Shown: positions 61,344 through 64,000 of the stretch, one piece after another
Numbering within the stretch: the stretch's first letter is position 1
Layout of the letters: every line of letters starts with the position of its first letter
Assembly: GCA_963836665.1 (NCBI GenBank)
Contig: CAWIKL010000002.1
Coordinates: forward strand, 496,001-560,000
DNA length: 64,000 bases
Origin: JAICSD01 sp963836665
Lineage (GTDB): Bacteria; Acidobacteriota; Vicinamibacteria; Vicinamibacterales; 2-12-FULL-66-21
Direction of reading: 5' to 3'
Notes under the pieces: model-generated
Seen by the model: only the letters and a program-made list of their open reading frames with translations
The model's database searches: none
Told to the model about the DNA's origin: nothing
Position numbers and translations under genes: made by a program

Positions 61344-62060
61344 TTAGCCGAGGCTGCGGAGTTCGCGAAGCATCCTGGCGGCTCGACGCTGTGACCGTGC
61401 TTGGCTGACGACGGGACCGCGTTCCTCGGACGTAACGGCGTCGTCCAGAATCTTCCACAGGAGCCGACAGAGCCGATGCGCAATCGCGCCGATGACCTGG
61501 CCACGGCCGAGGCGGACCACAAACCGCCGATAGAGCAGCTCGAAGATACTGCCCTTGGTGTTCACGGCGGCGTGGGCTGATTTGTCGAACAGTCGACGCA
61601 TTTGGCGGCTGCCGATCGGGACACGATGATTGCGGTTGCCGCCGGCCACTGTCCTCGTGTCCTGCACAGGCCCCTCCCATGACCCCAGGTGCGCGGCGAT
61701 CGGGAACGTCGTCGCCGTCGGGACCATTGCCGCGATGATCTGCTGCGCCCAGTCGACATTGAACCCGGCACCGCCGCGAGTTGCACGGCAACCTTGACGC
61801 ACGCGGAGCAGGGCCGCGGGCTCCTCGTCGAGTTGCCGCATTTGGAGGTCCAGCTCGGCGAGCGTCATGGCCAGCGGTCGGCGGTAGAGAGGAGACATCG
61901 TCGTGGCGGTCCCGAGTGCATCGCACAACTGCTCCGGCGATGGCATGCAGCCAGCGACGGCCGAGTGGAGCGCGGTTGGATCCGTCTCACCGGTGGCAAC
62001 GGCATGGGGTATGCGCCGCGCACTCGTGCTGAGCAGATCGGCCACCAACGTCGACACCCT
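61344..62060 (-). pseudogene. IS110-family transposase, C-terminal remnant
   Basis: The frame reads VADLLSTSARRIPHAVATGE, then LYRRPLAMTLAELDLQMRQL and PTATTFPIAAHLGSWEGP followed by NHRVPIGSRQMRRLFDKSA and GQVIGAIAHRLCRLLWKIL. This matches the middle helical region and the Transposase_20 domain of IS110 enzymes. The N-terminal DEDD catalytic domain is missing, and the upstream ~35 codons to 62159 are unrelated. Confidence 0.7.
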
Positions 62061-62239
62061 CATGCGCGATCCTCGAGGAGGGATCCGAAGCGATTCTGCA
62101 GCTGCATCCGATTCCGCGTCAGCCGATACTTGCGCCGGGTCATCGTGCGCGTCAAACACTGCTGAGTGAGACTGCCTCCCGCTTCTTCTAGAACAACTCT
62201 AGTCCCGTGGATCAGTGATTTCTAACAAAATTCCGGTCA

Positions 62240-63331
62240 TCACGCATGCACCTGTTGAGTGCGCAGCGCAAACCGACGCATCTTGTCGAGAATCTCGTCG
62301 GCCGTCTTGGTCCATTTGAAGGGCGAGCCTTTCTCGTTGTGCGCGGCGACGTACGCGAGGATGGCCTCACGCAGTTGCGGCACGCTGGTATGCGACCCGC
62401 GGCGCAGCGCTTTCTCGGTGAGCAAGCCAAAGAATCGCTCCACGAGGTTGAGCCAGGACGCGTAGGTCGGCGTGAAATGCAGGTGAACGCGGGGATGACG
62501 CAGCAGCCATCGATGCACGACGGGCGCGCGATGCGCCGACAGATTGTCCAACACCATGTGAATGTCGAGCGCCGGGTCAACGCTCGCGTCGATCTCCCGC
62601 AGAAAGGCCACAAAGTCCTGCGCCCGATGCTGGGGTTTACAGCGCGCGAGGACGTCTCCCGTGGCGACATTCAAGGCGGCGAAGAGATCGAGGGTCCCGT
62701 TGCGCAGGTAGTTGTGCGTGCGTCGCTCCGGCTGCCCGATGTCCATCGGCAAGATCGGTTGTGCGCGCTCCAGCGCCTGGATTTGCGACTTCTCGTCGAA
62801 CGAAAACACCACGGCATTCGTCGGCGGATTTATATACAGCCCGACGACGTCGCGCACTTTTTCAATCAGTTGCGGATCCGGCGACATCTTGAACGACTCG
62901 CTGACGTGCGGTTTGAGACCAAACGTCCGCCAGATCCGGCCGATCGTCGTGTGGCTCAGGCCGGCCTTGGCGGCCATCGTGCGCGTACTCCAGTGCGTCT
63001 CCCCCGAGGGCGTCGTCTCCAGCGTCTTCACGATCACCGCCTCGACATCCTCGTCCGAGACCGTGCGCGGCGCGCCCACGCGCGGCTCGTCGTAGAGGCC
63101 CTCCAGCCGCTGGTCAATGAACCGCTGACGCCATTTGCCCACGGTCGCATTGGTCGTCCGATATCGGCGCGCGACATCGCTGCTCTTCGGCGTGCTCGCG
63201 CACGCCAGCACGAGTCGCGCGCGGAACGCGAGCGAGCGATTCACCCGTGCCCGCTTTGTCATGCGCACCAACGCACGGCGCTCGTCCTCGGTCACCATCA
63301 ACGGCTTCTTGGGGCGTCCAATTATTGCCAT
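62240..63331 (-). CDS. IS630-family transposase, apparently intact
   Basis: 363 residues. An N-terminal double HTH (SSDVARRYRTTNATVGKWRQ, WSTRTMAAKAGLSHTTIGRI) precedes a DDE domain with VFSFDEKSQIQALER (first Asp), IHMVLDNLSAHRAP (second Asp) and YASWLNLVERFFG (Glu), the standard IS630/Tc1 set. Length is complete. The long plus-strand frame over it (62246-63370) is a shadow. Inverted ends were not identified with confidence. Confidence 0.92.
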   Translation of the reverse strand: MAIIGRPKKPLMVTEDERRALVRMTKRARVNRSLAFRARLVLACASTPKSSDVARRYRTTNATVGKWRQRFIDQRLEGLYDEPRVGAPRTVSDEDVEAVIVKTLETTPSGETHWSTRTMAAKAGLSHTTIGRIWRTFGLKPHVSESFKMSPDPQLIEKVRDVVGLYINPPTNAVVFSFDEKSQIQALERAQPILPMDIGQPERRTHNYLRNGTLDLFAALNVATGDVLARCKPQHRAQDFVAFLREIDASVDPALDIHMVLDNLSAHRAPVVHRWLLRHPRVHLHFTPTYASWLNLVERFFGLLTEKALRRGSHTSVPQLREAILAYVAAHNEKGSPFKWTKTADEILDKMRRFALRTQQVHA

Positions 63332-63475
63332 GCCCCTTTAGATCACAATGCGGATCTTTTTTCCAGTTAATTCGGTTCCACAGGACTAGCAGGATGCTGA
63401 AAAAGTGACTCCCAAGGGATCGACATTGTGTTCTCGTCGTACTACGATGCTCCCATTCACGGAGGGAGCCTGCCG

Positions 63476-64000
63476 ATGCGTGGAGATGATCAGCACACCG
63501 GGCATCTGTTTAGTTACCTGTCGCCGGAGGATCGGATCCCGGCCGACCATCCGCTGCGTCCGATTCGGCAGATGACCGACGCGGTGCTCGCGCGGTTGTC
63601 GCCTCGCTTTGACCGGCTGTACTCGGACATCGGTCGGCCCTCGGTCCCACCCGAGCAGTTGCTGCGAGCCTTGTTGCTGCGGGCGCTCTACACCGTGCGC
63701 AGCGAACGGCTGCTGATGGAGCAGCTGCAATACAACCTGCTCTTTCGGTGGTTCGTCGGCCTGAGTATGGATGACGCGGTCTGGGCACCGACCGTCTTCA
63801 GCAAGAATCGGGATCGGCTCCTGGCCGGCGACATCGCGCAGGCCTTTTTTCTCGAAGTGCGGGCCGTGGCGCGGGCGGAGGTCCTGCTGTCGGATGAACA
63901 CTTTACCGTGGATGGCACGTTGCTCGAGGCCTGGGCGAGTCAGAAGAGTTTTCGACCCAAGGACCGCCCGGATCCGCCGGCGGATGATCCGACGAGCCGC
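63476..64000 (+). CDS. Transposase (IS5/IS1182-like), partial at the window edge
   Basis: From the ATG at 63476 (GGAGGG upstream) the frame is open to the window end (175 codons). GHLFSYLSPEDRIPADHPLR then RPSVPPEQLLRALLLRALYT and ERLLMEQLQYNLLFRWFVGL is the DUF772-type N-terminal domain of IS5/IS1182 transposases. LSDEHFTVDGTLLEAWAS is the region of the first catalytic Asp. The rest lies outside the window. Confidence 0.88.
   Translation, partial: MRGDDQHTGHLFSYLSPEDRIPADHPLRPIRQMTDAVLARLSPRFDRLYSDIGRPSVPPEQLLRALLLRALYTVRSERLLMEQLQYNLLFRWFVGLSMDDAVWAPTVFSKNRDRLLAGDIAQAFFLEVRAVARAEVLLSDEHFTVDGTLLEAWASQKSFRPKDRPDPPADDPTSR

Noticed and set aside
62246..63370. Long plus-strand frame opposite the IS630 transposase
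   Set aside because: The opposite strand encodes a complete DDE transposase; this frame is Arg-rich shadow sequence.
1..64000. CRISPR array
   Set aside because: No regularly spaced repeats with unique spacers and no Cas gene were seen.

Overview
The window is a GC-rich bacterial chromosome segment. Paired ADOP-type permease genes, a glycosyltransferase-like membrane protein family and the general gene content suggest an acidobacterium, perhaps of the Vicinamibacteria group. That placement is an inference from gene content, not a measured phylogeny.

Region 1 (1-15.2 kb) is host-like. It holds a partial gene, a DoxX protein, a tRNA-Arg(TCT) preceded by two decayed tandem copies, an IS1595 scrap, two paralogous membrane-anchored redoxin-like proteins, a receiver-AraC regulator, two multi-pass membrane proteins (one frameshifted), a DsbA-like oxidoreductase, two MacB/FtsX-type permeases and two tandem secreted mini-proteins. 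The mini-proteins have eight cysteines in identical spacing, and each is followed by a strong hairpin.

Region 2 (15.4-34.6 kb), all on the minus strand, is a conjugative module of an integrative element. It contains an AlpA/Xis-like protein, small conserved proteins, a DUF932 protein, a RepB-type primase, TrbB/VirB11, a VirD4 coupling protein, and a Trb-type secretion apparatus (TrbL, TrbF, two VirB5/TrbJ paralogues, TrbI, TrbG, TrbE, TrbD, TrbC). Two strongly palindromic non-coding stretches (16.6 and 23.7-24.0 kb) are candidates for oriT or other origin functions. No canonical relaxase or integrase is visible.

Region 3 (34.9-53.4 kb) is the cargo. After a regulator block comes a QatABCD anti-phage operon whose presumed first gene is interrupted by an IS21 element. 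Next is an unnamed cluster: an unknown protein, a ParB-domain protein, a SNF2-type helicase and a protein with a PD-(D/E)XK-like motif on the plus strand, facing a cytosine-5 DNA methyltransferase and an endonuclease III-like HhH-GPD protein on the minus strand. The latter cluster looks like an undescribed restriction-like defence system. The Qat block and the second cluster are preceded by a near-identical leader motif of about 40 bp.

Region 4 (54-64 kb) is decayed mobile DNA. It has a second trbC plus a truncated trbD in inverted orientation relative to the main module, a group II intron with a frameshifted reverse transcriptase, several broken transposases (integrase-core, IS630, IS110), a HEPN-like orphan, a secreted orphan protein, an intact IS630 transposase and the start of another transposase. 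Six apparent single-base frameshifts occur in otherwise well-preserved genes, so either assembly errors or real decay must be considered for each.
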